This document shows, piece by piece, positions 51,418-59,325 of a DNA stretch of 64,000 bases. The DNA is from Kribbella italica. Its GTDB lineage: Bacteria; Actinomycetota; Actinomycetes; Propionibacteriales; Kribbellaceae. Position numbers and translations under genes: made by a program. The number at the start of each line of letters is the position of its first letter. Position 1 is the first letter of the stretch. Under the pieces are notes generated by a model. That model ran no database searches, was not told the origin of the DNA, and saw only the letters and a program-made list of their open reading frames with translations. The stretch covers positions 1,550,001 through 1,614,000 of the forward strand of contig NZ_JACHMY010000001.1 of NCBI RefSeq assembly GCF_014205135.1, given 5' to 3'.

Positions 51418-52230
51418 GTGCGTATCGCGAAGGCCGGCGCCGTCACCGCCGTGCTGGTCCTGGCATTGGCCGCCTGTGGCTCGGACCCGGCGGCCGGACC
51501 AGCCGCCGACGCATCGACCGTCGGTACGCCGTCCGCCTCGCCGAGCCTGTCGGTCTCCGCGACCGCGCCGAACGAGCTGTCGCCCGCGAACCTCGCATCG
51601 GAGCTGCTCGGCCGGCTGAGCGCCAAGGGAACGTTCCGGATGGTCTCCCGGACGACGACCGCCGGCGACGTCGCAGTGGTCACGGCCGATCTCAGGATCA
51701 GCGGCGACCACGCTGGGCTGATCGCGACCGGTGGCGGCCGGAAGCTGATCAAGACCGGGAGCTCTGTCTACCTGAAGGACGCGGCGCTCACCGGCGACAA
51801 AGCGCGCCCGTGGTCCGAGCTCGCGGACGGCGGCCGGTCGTCGCGCTCGGGGAAGCAACTGCTGCGGGCGGCCCAGGTCCACGCGCTGATCGGCGGCGCC
51901 GCGCACGCGACCACCTTCCAGCGCGCCGACCGGATCACCGTCGACGGCGTACCGGCCCAGGAGTACGTCGTCAGCATCGACCTGGCCCGCGCCACCGCGG
52001 CCGGCGCGATGGACGGCTACCTGACCGCCGGCGCCACCGATTCGTTGCCTGAGGCCCTTACCGTGCGGATCGCCGTCGACGCCCGCTGCCTGCCGGTCCA
52101 GCTCCGTTTCACCCTGGACGACCGCAGGACCGGCCGCGCCGACGTGACGGCGACGTTCAGCCGCTTCGGCCAGAAGCTGACGCTCACCCCACCGTCCGCC
52201 GGGAGAATCGCCAGCCCGGAGACCACCTGA
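51418..52230 (+). CDS. LppX/LprG-like lipoprotein, paralogue 2
   Basis: 270 residues, GTG after GAGGAG. Lipobox VLALAAC, then a Ser/Thr/Pro linker. Strand pattern and segments such as LLGRLSAKGTFRMVSRTTT and VDGVPAQEYVVSIDLARAT align in order with paralogue 1 at 48055-48828, and both end in a FSRFGQK/FGKFGEP-type strand followed by a TPPSAGRI/TAPAAAEI tail. Two copies within 4 kb separated by the GH16 and GNAT genes imply an old duplication. Function unknown. Confidence 0.8.
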   Translation: MRIAKAGAVTAVLVLALAACGSDPAAGPAADASTVGTPSASPSLSVSATAPNELSPANLASELLGRLSAKGTFRMVSRTTTAGDVAVVTADLRISGDHAGLIATGGGRKLIKTGSSVYLKDAALTGDKARPWSELADGGRSSRSGKQLLRAAQVHALIGGAAHATTFQRADRITVDGVPAQEYVVSIDLARATAAGAMDGYLTAGATDSLPEALTVRIAVDARCLPVQLRFTLDDRRTGRADVTATFSRFGQKLTLTPPSAGRIASPETT

Positions 52231-52243
52231 GCATCGCCCCGGT

Positions 52244-53455
52244 TCAGCTGAGGCTGTCGGCCGCTTCGACCTCTTCGCGGGAGATGCCGAGGAGGTAGAG
52301 GATCGTGTCCAGGTACGGCACGCTCAGGTGGGTGTCGGCCGCGGCGCGGACGACCGGCTTGGCGTTGAAGGCGACGCCGAGGCCCGCGGCGGCCAGCATG
52401 TCGAGGTCGTTGGCGCCGTCGCCGATCGCGACCGTCTGCGACAACGGGGTCCGGGACGACTCGGCGAACCGGCGCAGCGCGACGGCCTTGCCGGGCCGGT
52501 CGACGATCTCGCCGACGACCTTGCCGGTGAGCTTGCCGTCGACGATCTCCAGCTCGTTGGCCGCGGCGTAGTCGATGCCGAGGTCGGCGGCGATCTTGTC
52601 GGTGATCTGGCTGAACCCGCCGCTGACGATCGCGAACTGGTACCCGAGCCGCTTCAGCGTCCGGACCAGCGTCCGCGCGCCCGGCGCGAGCTGGATCGCG
52701 GCGTACACCTCGTCGAGCGCACTGGCCGGCAGCCCTTCCAGCGTCGCGACCCGGTGGTGCAGCGACTCGGCGAACTCGAGCTCGCCACGCATCGCCTGCT
52801 CGGTGACCGCGGCCACCTCCGCCTCCCGGCCGGCGTGCGCCGCGAGCATCTCGATCACCTCGCCCTGGATCAGGGTCGAGTCGACGTCCATCACGATCAG
52901 GCGCTTGGCCCGGCGGTACAGCCCGCCGGCCTGTACGGCGACGTCGAGCCCCTGCCGGACGCCTTCGAGCGCGAGCACCGTCCGCAGCGCGTCGGTATCG
53001 GCACCGGACACGGCGATCTCGACCGCGGTCACCGGGTAGCGCGCCATCCGGCTGATCCGGTCGATGTTCGCCCCCGTGTCCGCGATCCGCCCGGCGATCG
53101 CGGCGAACCCCTCGGCGGTCAGCGGCGAACCGATCACGGTCACCTGCGTCCGGCCCTTGCGGCGCGGTTCGTTGTCGCCGACACCTTTCTTGACGTCGAT
53201 GTCGACGTCGAGCTGCTCGGCCAGCTCCTTCAGTTCCTTCTTCAGCTGCTTGTGATCGCGCGGCGCCGACAGCAGGACGCCGAGCACCAGGCGCCCTCGC
53301 AGCACGACCTGCTCGGCGTCGATCACCTCGAGCCCACGGCCGGCGATCGTCGACAGCACCGCCGACGTCAGCCCCGGCCGGTCCGTACCGGTCAACGTGA
53401 CCAGCAGGGTGGGTCGGTCCAACGGCGGCGTCTCGTGCTCAAGCTGTCCAGTCAT
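52244..53455 (-). CDS. serB: Phosphoserine phosphatase with N-terminal ACT domain
   Basis: 403 residues, ATG 53453-53455. ACT-like region (LLVTLTGTDRPGLTSAVLST) followed by a second ACT-like repeat (VTVIGSPLTAEGFAAIA). HAD motifs: VMDVDSTLIQGEV, SGGFSQI, and VAIGDGANDLDMLAAAGLGVAF. It dephosphorylates 3-phosphoserine in serine synthesis, with the ACT part allowing feedback control. Length matches actinobacterial SerB. A 34-bp repeat element lies in its upstream region. Confidence 0.95.
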   Translation of the reverse strand: MTGQLEHETPPLDRPTLLVTLTGTDRPGLTSAVLSTIAGRGLEVIDAEQVVLRGRLVLGVLLSAPRDHKQLKKELKELAEQLDVDIDVKKGVGDNEPRRKGRTQVTVIGSPLTAEGFAAIAGRIADTGANIDRISRMARYPVTAVEIAVSGADTDALRTVLALEGVRQGLDVAVQAGGLYRRAKRLIVMDVDSTLIQGEVIEMLAAHAGREAEVAAVTEQAMRGELEFAESLHHRVATLEGLPASALDEVYAAIQLAPGARTLVRTLKRLGYQFAIVSGGFSQITDKIAADLGIDYAAANELEIVDGKLTGKVVGEIVDRPGKAVALRRFAESSRTPLSQTVAIGDGANDLDMLAAAGLGVAFNAKPVVRAAADTHLSVPYLDTILYLLGISREEVEAADSLS

Positions 53456-53579
53456 CGCAGAACAGAAACCTATCCGAGGCGGGCCAAAAGGTGGACGGCC
53501 GGTCCAGATGTCGGCGCGCGTCCACGCGGGGAGCGGGGCGTGCGGAGGGGCGGTTGGGTGGCGTAGGCAGTAACTCGAC

Positions 53580-53613
53580 CAAGTACCGGCCACCGATCGA
53601 GGGTTGGTACTCG
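53580..53613 (+). repeat. 34-bp palindromic repeat element, copy 2
   Basis: Same orientation as copy 1; begins CAAGTACCGGCCACC and ends GGGTTGGTACTCG. Lies in the 204 bp between serB and the next minus-strand gene. Confidence 0.8.
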
Positions 53614-53659
53614 AGAGGAGCCAGCCGGTGAGGGCAGAGCGGTTGCTGCGGAGTGCGGG

Positions 53660-54394
53660 CTACTGCGGGGTGAACGGTCCGCAGGCGGCGACGAGGGCGC
53701 GGCGGGCCGCGGCGGCGAGCTCGGTGAGGGCCTGGCGGCGTGCGTCGGCTTCGGCGCCGGTGACGGCGGCACCGTCGTCCTCGAGGGCGGCGTCGGCGAT
53801 CGCCAGGCAGCGACGGGCGGTCGCGGCGGCCTTCACCGCGCGGGCGTCGTACCCGGGGGCCAGATCGTCGCCCTTGCCCTGGCCGATCTTGCGGATGTCG
53901 ATCAGCGCGTCCGCGATCTCCGGCTTCCAGCGCGCGACGTCCAGCGCGGCCAGCGACTCGGCTGCCTCGATCAGCGCCGCCCGCAGTCCACGATCGGCCT
54001 CGCCGAGATCCGCCGGCGGCGGGCTCTGCGCGGTCAGCACCGACCACTGCACCGCGGGTCCGACGTACGCCGGAACCAGCCCGATCCCGGCGCCCGACAG
54101 TACGACGGCCTCGCCGGCTTCCAGCGCGAACTCGTTGAACGACGGGGGACCGGCCAGACCGATCGGATCACCCGGCACGGGCAGGGCCAGGTACGCCTCG
54201 CGCGCACCGGCGGCGCGCAGCAGATTGAGCGCCACCGGCAACGTCGCGGGTTCGGGATGCGCCTCGAGCCCGGCGACGTGGTGCCCGACGTCCGGGCCGA
54301 GGATCCGGTGCGCGGCCGTGTCGGGATCGCAGGTCCCGGCCAGCATCGCGTTGGTCCACACGGTAAAACGCACCGAGGCGGCAGTGGTCAGCAC
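53660..54394 (-). CDS. Conserved hypothetical protein
   Basis: 244 residues, GTG 54392-54394. Short strands then Ala-rich helices: VRFTVWTNAML, GPPSFNEFALEAGEAVVLSG, ALIDIRKIGQGKGDDLAPG, and a helical C-terminal third. No signal peptide or membrane helix. I recognise the segment pattern in unnamed actinobacterial proteins but no domain. Its start is followed upstream by a 500-bp repeat region rather than another gene. Confidence 0.7.
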   Translation of the reverse strand: MLTTAASVRFTVWTNAMLAGTCDPDTAAHRILGPDVGHHVAGLEAHPEPATLPVALNLLRAAGAREAYLALPVPGDPIGLAGPPSFNEFALEAGEAVVLSGAGIGLVPAYVGPAVQWSVLTAQSPPPADLGEADRGLRAALIEAAESLAALDVARWKPEIADALIDIRKIGQGKGDDLAPGYDARAVKAAATARRCLAIADAALEDDGAAVTGAEADARRQALTELAAAARRALVAACGPFTPQ

Positions 54395-54531
54395 ACCCCC
54401 AAGTCTCCCACCACACCGAACACCCCGAGCACCCGCCATCGACGCCCCCTCGGCCAGCCCACCATCGACGCCCCCTCGGCCAGCCCGCGACCTACGTCCG
54501 CCCAACCGCCCCACCCACCCGCTGACTCCTC

Positions 54532-54565
54532 CAAGTACCAACCCCCGACAGGTGGCCGGTACTTG
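54532..54565 (-). repeat. 34-bp palindromic repeat element, copy 3 (inverted)
   Basis: CAAGTACCAACCCCC...GGCCGGTACTTG; the reverse complement of copies 1 and 2 apart from a few spacer bases, with intact CAAGTACC/GGTACTTG ends. Confidence 0.85.
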
Positions 54566-54730
54566 TTCGGGTGCACGCCGATACCCGCTCGCTGGACGAC
54601 AGCGCTCGTCCGGTGGACGCCGAGGGTCGTGCCGCACCCCGAGCGACGAACCCGTCGGCCGACCCACCACCTGCGACCTCGTCGGCCGACCTACGCCCGA
54701 CCGCCCGACCGCCCCACCCACCCGCCGACT

Positions 54731-54764
54731 CAAGTACCAACCCCCGACAGGTGGCCGGTACTTG
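54731..54764 (-). repeat. 34-bp palindromic repeat element, copy 4 (inverted)
   Basis: Identical over all 34 bases to copy 3, 199 bp downstream, as part of the tandem duplication. Confidence 0.85.
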
Positions 54765-54896
54765 TTCGGGTGGACGCCGATACTCCTTCGGTGGACGACA
54801 GCGCTTGTCCGGTGGACGCCGATACCCGTTCGGTGGACGACAGTGGATGCCGAGGGTCGTGCGGCACCCCGACCGACGACCCCGTAGGTTTTGCTC

Positions 54897-55679
54897 ATGA
54901 CTGCAGTGGTGGAGCTGGCCGGCATCACGATCGTTCGGGGCGAGGCGCGTCTGCTGGACGGCATCGACTGGACCGTTGACGAGACCGACCGCTGGGTGGT
55001 GATCGGCCCGAACGGTGCCGGCAAGACGACGCTGCTGCAGGTGCTCGCGGCTCAGATCCACCCGACGGCCGGTGTCGCCGGGCTGCTCGGTGAGGTGCTC
55101 GGCGCGGTCGACGTGTTCGAGCTGCGGCCGCGGATCGGTCTGACCAGCGCGGCGCTGGCCGACAAGCTGCCGCGGGCCGAGCGGGTCTCCGACGTGGTCG
55201 TCTCGGCGTCGTACGCCGTGATGGGCCGGTGGCGCGAGGAGTACGACGAGCTGGACCACCTGCGCGCCAAGGAGCTGCTGACCGAGCTCGCGATCGGCCA
55301 CCTCGCCGACCGCACCTTCGGCACCTTGTCGGAGGGGGAGCGCAAGCGCGTCCAGATCGCCCGCGCGCTGATGACCGACCCCGAGCTGATGCTGCTCGAC
55401 GAGCCGGCCGCCGGCCTCGACCTGACCGGTCGCGAGCAGCTGGTCCGTTCGCTCAGCTCGATCGCGACCGCCGAGGGCGCACCGGCAATGGTCCTGGTCA
55501 CGCACCACGTCGAGGAGATCCCGCCCGGCTTCACCCACGCGATGCTGCTCAAGCAGGGCCGCATCGTCGCCGCCGGCCCGATCGGCCAGGCTCTCACGTC
55601 GGAAACCCTCAGCGACACCTTCGACCTGGCCCTCACCCTCCAGCACTCCGACGGCCGCTACACCGCCCGCGCCTTCTGA
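54897..55679 (+). CDS. ABC transporter ATP-binding protein
   Basis: 260 residues, ATG 54897. Walker A IGPNGAGKTTLLQ, Q-loop region SAALADKLPR, signature LSEGERKRVQIARAL, Walker B LMLLDEPAAGLD and the switch His in LVTHHVEEI. No permease gene adjoins, so it is either an orphan importer/exporter ATPase or a soluble ModF/YfmR-like ATPase with a non-transport role. No tandem second NBD. Followed by inverted repeats. Confidence 0.9.
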   Translation: MTAVVELAGITIVRGEARLLDGIDWTVDETDRWVVIGPNGAGKTTLLQVLAAQIHPTAGVAGLLGEVLGAVDVFELRPRIGLTSAALADKLPRAERVSDVVVSASYAVMGRWREEYDELDHLRAKELLTELAIGHLADRTFGTLSEGERKRVQIARALMTDPELMLLDEPAAGLDLTGREQLVRSLSSIATAEGAPAMVLVTHHVEEIPPGFTHAMLLKQGRIVAAGPIGQALTSETLSDTFDLALTLQHSDGRYTARAF

Positions 55680-55713
55680 ACGACCGCCCCCGTACGCCGG
55701 TAGCAGCCGCGGA

Positions 55714-55793
55714 CGTCCGAGGAACTCGCATGCGTCCGAAGAACCCGAGGCTATAGCGCACCCTTCTTCGGACGCAGCCCCGTTCCTCGGACG
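55714..55793. repeat. Nested inverted repeats of CGTCCGARGAAC
   Basis: Outer arms CGTCCGAGGAAC (55714-55725) / GTTCCTCGGACG (55782-55793); inner arms GCGTCCGAAGAA (55732-55743) / TTCTTCGGACGC (55764-55775). All perfect. Between the ABC ATPase and the NfeD gene (249-bp gap). Could be a terminator cluster or a tandem operator. Confidence 0.65.
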
Positions 55794-55928
55794 CTTCGGT
55801 TCCCACCCGCGGAGTACTGTCGAAGTCAGAGCGTCTTCGAGTCACGACTGGGGAATCCGGTGGAGCTCGGGCTGCGTCCGACGGGTGGTGGACCTGCCAG
55901 AGGTCCTGATCGCGGATAGGGTTGGCAG

Positions 55929-56468
55929 ATGATGGATTGGCTGCGCGAAAACGTCTGGGCCGCCTGGCTCGGAATCGCCGTCGTGCTCGGCCTGGCAGAG
56001 CTGGCCACGCTCGACTTCACCCTGCTGATGCTGGCCGCGGGCGCGCTCACCGCGGCCGGGGTCGCCGCGTTCTTTCCCGGTCTGCTCTGGCTGCAGATCG
56101 TCGTCGGCCTGTTGACGGCCGGCGCGATGCTGGCGGCGATCCGGCCCTTGCTGGTCCGGAAGATCCACCACGGCGTGGAGATGAAGACCGGCTCCCAGCA
56201 CGCGATCGGCCGGACCGGCGTGGTGGTGAAGGAGATCCACCCCGACAGTCTCGGCTCGATCAAGCTCGGCGGTGAGCTGTGGACGGCGCGGCCGTTCGAC
56301 GACCTCACCACGATCGCACCCGGCACGCGGGTCGAGGTGATGCAGATCGACGGCGCGACCGCGGTGGTCTACCCGATCGGCCTGCCGCTGGGTCACCACG
56401 AGCACCAACCCATCCAGCCCGACGCGCAGCCGACCGACGGCAAGCCGGACTCCGACCCACCGCGCTGA
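55929..56468 (+). CDS. NfeD-like membrane protein
   Basis: 179 residues. Three or four hydrophobic helices in the first 85 residues (WAAWLGIAVVLGLAELATL, LLMLAAGALTAAGVAAFF, LLWLQIVVGLLTAGAML), then an OB-fold domain (IGRTGVVVKEIHPDSLGSIKLGGELWTARP, TRVEVMQIDGATAVVYPI). NfeD proteins partner with SPFH/stomatin proteins in membrane microdomains, and here the partner is the next gene, as usual. An Asp/Pro/Gln tail follows. Confidence 0.92.
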   Translation: MMDWLRENVWAAWLGIAVVLGLAELATLDFTLLMLAAGALTAAGVAAFFPGLLWLQIVVGLLTAGAMLAAIRPLLVRKIHHGVEMKTGSQHAIGRTGVVVKEIHPDSLGSIKLGGELWTARPFDDLTTIAPGTRVEVMQIDGATAVVYPIGLPLGHHEHQPIQPDAQPTDGKPDSDPPR

Positions 56469-56474
56469 CGGCTG

Positions 56475-56500
56475 TCCGGAGTCGTCCGAACGACTCCGGA
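56475..56500 (+). terminator. Hairpin between NfeD and stomatin-like genes
   Basis: TCCGGAGTCGT (56475-56485) / ACGACTCCGGA (56490-56500), 11-bp stem and CCGA loop, 6 bp after the NfeD stop. No T tract, so possibly an attenuator. Confidence 0.5.
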
Positions 56501-56578
56501 TCGTGAGGGAACCGGGCTGGGCAGTGGCCCGTCTGTAGGAAAGACTGTCGATCCTGTTTCTTCTCTGTGGAGGGTCAC

Positions 56579-57730
56579 GTGGAAGCGTTCCTCATCGTGC
56601 TCGCACTGGTTGCACTACTGGTGGTCGTCACGTTGGTCAAGTCCGTCCGGGTCGTGCAGCAGCAGACCGTCGGCATCGTGGAACGGTTCGGGAAGTTCAA
56701 GGTCGGTCTGCAACCCGGCCTGAACCTGCTGACCCCGTTCGTCGACAAGGTGCGCTACACGATCGACATGCGCGAGCAGGTCGTCGCGTTCCCGCCGCAG
56801 GGCGTCATCACCGAGGACAACCTGATGGTGTCGATCGACTCCGTCATCTACTTCCAGGTCAACGACCCGGTGCGGGCGACGTACGAGATCTCCAACTACA
56901 TCCAGGCCATCGAGCAGCTGACGATGACCACGCTGCGCAACATCATCGGTGGCATGGACCTCGAGCAGACGCTGACCAGTCGCGAGGAGATCAACGAGAA
57001 GCTGCGGTACGTGCTGGACGAGGCGACCGGCAAGTGGGGCATCCGGGTGAACCGGGTCGAGCTCCGCTCGATCGACCCGCCGCCGTCGATCCAGGACTCG
57101 ATGGAGAAGCAGATGCGCGCCGACCGCGACAAGCGCGCCGCGATCCTGACCGCCGAAGGTATGCGGCAGTCGGCCGTGCTGTCGGCCGAGGGCCAGAAGC
57201 AGTCCGCGATCCTCACCGCCCAGGGTGACCGGGAGTCCCGGATTCTGCGGGCGCAGGCCGAGCGGGAGGCACGGATCCTGAAGGCGCAGGGTGAGGCGCA
57301 GGCCATCACCACGGTCTTCAACGCGATCCACGCCGGCAAGCCCGACCAGGGTCTGCTCGCCTACCAGTACCTGCAGATGCTGCCGTCGATCGCCCAGGGC
57401 GACTCGAACAAGCTGTGGATCATCCCCAGCGAGATCGGCAAGGCGATGGAGGGTCTCGGCAGTGCCGTCGGCCAGATCGCCGGTATCCCGCAGAAGGCCG
57501 AAGGCCCGTTCCCGGAGCCGCACGAGGTCGAGCAGACCGCCCCGGCCCAGGAGCTGACCAGTACGCCGGACGCCGCGGTGGCCGAGGCCGACAATGCGGT
57601 GCAGGAGGCGATCGAGGCCGCGCAGAAGGCCGCGGTCAGCTCCCGTTCGCAGCAGCCGGCTCCGTCGACGTCGCCGGCGCCCGCGCAGGACGTCGTACCG
57701 CCGACCGCTCCGCCGCCCGCGGCCCAGTAG
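56579..57730 (+). CDS. SPFH/stomatin-like protein (QmcA type)
   Basis: 383 residues; GTG 56579 follows GGAGG by 5 bases (GTG 56567 also in frame). One N-terminal membrane anchor (FLIVLALVALLVVVTLV), SPFH domain (QQQTVGIVERFGKFKVGLQPG, IDMREQVVAFPPQGV), then a long coiled coil (ILTAEGMRQSAVLSAEGQKQ, ILKAQGEAQA) and a Pro/Ala/Gln tail. Builds membrane microdomain scaffolds with NfeD. The stop is followed by two further in-frame near-copies of GGCCCAGTAG, so three stops occur in 30 bp. Confidence 0.93.
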   Translation: MEAFLIVLALVALLVVVTLVKSVRVVQQQTVGIVERFGKFKVGLQPGLNLLTPFVDKVRYTIDMREQVVAFPPQGVITEDNLMVSIDSVIYFQVNDPVRATYEISNYIQAIEQLTMTTLRNIIGGMDLEQTLTSREEINEKLRYVLDEATGKWGIRVNRVELRSIDPPPSIQDSMEKQMRADRDKRAAILTAEGMRQSAVLSAEGQKQSAILTAQGDRESRILRAQAEREARILKAQGEAQAITTVFNAIHAGKPDQGLLAYQYLQMLPSIAQGDSNKLWIIPSEIGKAMEGLGSAVGQIAGIPQKAEGPFPEPHEVEQTAPAQELTSTPDAAVAEADNAVQEAIEAAQKAAVSSRSQQPAPSTSPAPAQDVVPPTAPPPAAQ

Positions 57731-57778
57731 TTGGCCCAGTAGGTGTCGCAGTAGGTTTCGCTTTCCAGGCAACGCGTT

Positions 57779-57816
57779 CCGGCCCGGCCCTCACCTCCCG
57801 GTGAGTGCCGGGCCGG
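57779..57816 (+). terminator. Strong terminator after the stomatin-like gene
   Basis: CCGGCCCGGC (57779-57788) / GCCGGGCCGG (57807-57816) with inner CTCACC/GGTGAG, then TGTGTTGTTG. Confidence 0.85.
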
Positions 57817-57897
57817 TGTGTTGTTGCCGACATCTGCAGGCTCAACGACCGGACGCGTGACCAGGTTGCCGCGTCAGGTGCGTAGAGTTTTGCAACG

Positions 57898-58644
57898 ATG
57901 ACATGGTTCGAGGCGCTGTTCGTCCTGGTGGCGGGTGTGGGCGCGGGCACGATCAACGCGGTGGTGGGCTCGGGCACCTTGCTGACCTTCCCGGCGCTGC
58001 TCGCTGTCGGACTCCCGCCGGTGCTCGCCAACGTGAGCAACAGCGTCGGCCTCTCACCCGGTACGGCGGCCGGCGCGATCGGCTACCGCCGAGAGCTCGC
58101 GGGACAGCGCGGCCGGATGATCCGGCTGGTCCCGGCCTCGCTGGTCGGCGGTGTGGTCGGAGCCGTGCTGCTGCTGACGTTGCCGGACTCCGCGTTCCAC
58201 GCCGTGGTCCCGGTGCTGATCCTGCTCGGCTGCGTGCTGGTCGCGTTCCAGCCGTGGCTGTCGAAGTGGATCAGCGTGCCGACCCACACCCATCGCGGCG
58301 CCTGGTGGGTGATTCCGGCGGTCTTTCTCACCGGCGTGTACGGCGGCTACTTCGGCGCCGCGCAGGGCGTGCTGCTGATGGCGATCCTCGGCCTCGGCCT
58401 GGACGCCAACCTGCAGCGGATGAACGCGCTGAAGAACGTGCTGGCCACCTTCGTCAACACCGTCGCCGCGATCCTGTTCGTGATCGTCGCGGACGTCGAC
58501 TGGCTGGCCGCGGCGCTGATCGCGGTCGGGTCGACGATCGGCGGCTTCGTCGGCGCCCGCTACGGCCGCAGGCTCCCGCCGATCGCGCTGCGCTGCCTGA
58601 TCGTGGTGATCGGCATCGTCGCGATCGTCACGATGCTGTTCTGA
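57898..58644 (+). CDS. TauE/SafE-family permease (sulfite exporter-like)
   Basis: 248 residues, eight or so hydrophobic helices in two repeats. AGVGAGTINAVVGSGTLLTFPALL and GVYGGYFGAAQGVLLMAILG are the two family signatures of the DUF81/TauE group. Members move sulfite, sulfonates or other organic anions. No sulfur genes are nearby to specify the substrate. Ends by overlapping the convergent tetR gene by 17 bp. Confidence 0.9.
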   Translation: MTWFEALFVLVAGVGAGTINAVVGSGTLLTFPALLAVGLPPVLANVSNSVGLSPGTAAGAIGYRRELAGQRGRMIRLVPASLVGGVVGAVLLLTLPDSAFHAVVPVLILLGCVLVAFQPWLSKWISVPTHTHRGAWWVIPAVFLTGVYGGYFGAAQGVLLMAILGLGLDANLQRMNALKNVLATFVNTVAAILFVIVADVDWLAAALIAVGSTIGGFVGARYGRRLPPIALRCLIVVIGIVAIVTMLF

Positions 58645-59275
58645 GCCCGCTGATCAGCAGGTCGAGTCCGTAGTCGAACTGCTCGTCGCCACCGGTCGTC
58701 CGGGCCAGCTCCGGCGCGAGGTCGACCACGGTCGGGAACTCGGTCGCCGACAGCGACTCCATCGTCGTCCGCAGCCGCCGCAACCCCTCGGGGTCGCGCT
58801 GCTCGGTCGCCATCTGGATCTCCCACGACGTTGCCCCGAGCACGTAGGTGAACAGCGTCGTGTGCGTCCGCGCGGCGATCTCCCGGCCGAACCCGGCCGA
58901 GTGCAGGACGCCGAGCAGCCCCTCGGCGACCCGCGCGGTCTCGTGCCCACTCAGCGGCCGGCTCGCGAGTAGTTGCGCAAGGCAAGGATGCTGGAGCATC
59001 AGCCGGCGCAGCCCGCGGCAGACGGCGCGGACCTGGTCCGGCCACGCGGCACCGGCCGGTACGGCGGGCAGCAGGCCCATCAGGTGGTCGCGGACGGCGT
59101 CGTACAGGTCGTCCTTGTTGCGGAAGTACGTGTAGATCGCCATCGGGCCGACGCCCAGCTCACCGGCCAGCGCGCGCAGGCTGAAGCTGTCCAGACCACG
59201 GCCTTCCATCAGCTCCAGGGCCTTGCTGATGATCAGCTCCGAGCTGAGGGAATTGCGCGGGGTGCGAGTTGCCAT
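58628..59275 (-). CDS. TetR-family regulator
   Basis: 215 residues, ATG 59273-59275. Helix-turn-helix SFSLRALAGELGVGPMAIYTYFRNKDDLYDAV is a standard TetR DNA-binding domain. The C-terminal part resembles the TetR_C tetracycline-type ligand region (LLASRPLSGHETARVAEGLL). Divergent from a quinone oxidoreductase, with a palindrome in the 50-bp gap, so it probably represses itself and the oxidoreductase/Ohr genes. Confidence 0.93.
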   Translation of the reverse strand: MATRTPRNSLSSELIISKALELMEGRGLDSFSLRALAGELGVGPMAIYTYFRNKDDLYDAVRDHLMGLLPAVPAGAAWPDQVRAVCRGLRRLMLQHPCLAQLLASRPLSGHETARVAEGLLGVLHSAGFGREIAARTHTTLFTYVLGATSWEIQMATEQRDPEGLRRLRTTMESLSATEFPTVVDLAPELARTTGGDEQFDYGLDLLISGLRTAS

Positions 59276-59282
59276 ACGCTGT

Positions 59283-59292
59283 ACTGTACAGT
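59283..59292. promoter_or_regulatory. TetR operator candidate
   Basis: ACTGTACAGT, a perfect 10-bp palindrome 8 bp upstream of the tetR start and 34 bp upstream of the divergent gene, with overlapping partial copies (CTGTAC). Confidence 0.6.
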
Positions 59293-59325
59293 GTAAGGAG
59301 ACCAACCGGAAAGGAAGTGTCAGGC

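Larger units (their letters stand above)
54395..54896. repeat. Imperfect 199-bp tandem duplication region
   Basis: Non-coding. Two copies of a roughly 199-bp block: 54532-54730 and 54731 to about 54890, each starting with the inverted 34-bp element and followed by repeats of GGTGGACGCCGATAC and TTCGGTGGACGACAG. Two copies of CATCGACGCCCCCTCGGCC also lie at about 54438-54485. It separates a minus-strand gene from a plus-strand ABC gene and must hold both promoters. Confidence 0.8.
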
